From positions 1 to 51,010 of IMG/VR virus record IMGVR_UViG_3300045971_000432: a stretch of 51,010 nt of DNA; one strand, written 5' to 3'. Of this stretch, positions 50,901 to 51,010 are shown piece by piece. Position 1 is the stretch's first letter; each line of letters begins with the position of its first letter. The translations under genes were made by a program, and so were the position numbers. Source of the stretch: a virus. Under the pieces are notes generated by a model that searched no databases, had not been told where the DNA came from, and saw nothing but the letters and a program-made list of their open reading frames with translations.

Positions 50901-50940
50901 TTACTTCTGGGTGTTTAAAAATAACTAGATTAGGTTTCAT
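50860..50940 (-). CDS. Short overlapping frame, candidate N terminus of the 96-aa gene
   Basis: ATG at 50940 with TTGGAG 9 nt upstream encodes MKPNLVIFKHPEVNENNEP and stops at TGA after 26 codons. Its last 41 nt overlap the 96-aa frame, one base out of register. A single skipped base in the ATT TGT GTC region would join NEPICV to SFAFDDAG. It is either an independent tiny leader peptide, a programmed +1 frameshift site, or a sequence error. Confidence 0.35.
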   Translation of the reverse strand: MKPNLVIFKHPEVNENNEPICVICFR

Positions 50941-50943
50941 AGT

Positions 50944-51010
50944 TTAGAACTCCAAGATTGCAGATTTACGGGCTGCTGTTGTTTCTTCTTTTAGTGGAGA
51001 TCTATTTCCT
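50944..51010 (-). CDS. 3' end of a gene cut by the right edge
   Basis: Only the last 22 codons are in the window, ending KEETTAARKSAILEF and TAA at 50946-50944. The stop is 4 nt before the ATG at 50940, so the genes are in one transcript. Too little is visible to name it. Confidence 0.5.
   Translation of the reverse strand, partial: GNRSPLKEETTAARKSAILEF

Noticed and set aside
1-51010. CRISPR arrays, tRNA genes, insertion sequences
   Set aside because: No regularly spaced repeats, no tRNA cloverleaf with a TTC-arm signature, and no transposase or terminal repeats were seen by reading; short tRNAs could still escape a reading by eye.

Overview
This window is a piece of an AT-rich, T4-like (contractile-tailed, myovirus) bacteriophage genome. 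The evidence is a late sigma factor of the gp55 type, the gp46/gp47 recombination nuclease, a replisome block (gp41-type helicase, gp61-type primase), and a baseplate block in core T4-like content (gp48/54-like cap, gp53, hub, gp5-like spike, gp25, gp6, then very large gp7- and gp8-position proteins). A spanin pair, with an outer-membrane lipoprotein, points to a Gram-negative host. The large tail proteins and paralogous fibre modules suggest a large T4-like phage of an aquatic bacterium; that last step is inference.

Layout. (1) 1-5080, minus strand: gp55-like sigma, gp47, gp46 and a small gp21-fold-like protein form a tightly overlapping operon. It is followed by a GIY-YIG homing endonuclease and the start of a nuclease-like gene cut by the left edge. 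(2) 5081-5213 is a divergent promoter region. (3) 5214-28550, plus strand: a HIGH-superfamily nucleotidyltransferase and then the baseplate genes. An HNH homing endonuclease sits precisely between gp25 and gp6. The gp6, gp7 and gp8-position proteins are far larger than in T4 (1304, 2967 and 1248 aa) and carry inserted repeated beta modules and a seven-blade propeller. (4) 28603-35358, plus: tail or fibre structural proteins, a long repetitive fibre and a run of small proteins built from one shared C-terminal module. (5) 35408-37933, plus: i-spanin, o-spanin and a two-domain peptidoglycan hydrolase. (6) 37930-46076, minus: small hypotheticals, a 2OG-Fe(II) oxygenase, a membrane-anchored coiled-coil protein, two unknowns, a PD-(D/E)XK exonuclease and an 1112-aa ligase/nucleotidyltransferase-like acidic protein. 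(7) 46182-51010, minus: helicase, primase, a signal-anchored lytic transglycosylase and unknown genes.

Regulation. Several gene starts are preceded by TATAAATA or one-mismatch boxes, the T4 late promoter motif, which fits the gp55-like sigma encoded here. Three sigma70-type sites are seen: TTTACT-N17-TATAAT before the gp55-like gene, and two extended -10 TGATATAAT sites next to inverted repeats at 38.9 kb and 49.86 kb. Hairpin terminators separate the blocks.

Most notable: a common beta-sandwich-like module scattered through three consecutive baseplate wedge proteins; a second module shared by the gp7-position protein and the long fibre; six copies of a fibre-tip module, some as free-standing 80-aa genes; a degenerate gp21-like protein without the protease residues in the recombination operon; and a lytic transglycosylase with a SAR-like N terminus placed beside the primase. 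No tRNA, rRNA, CRISPR array or insertion sequence was seen.
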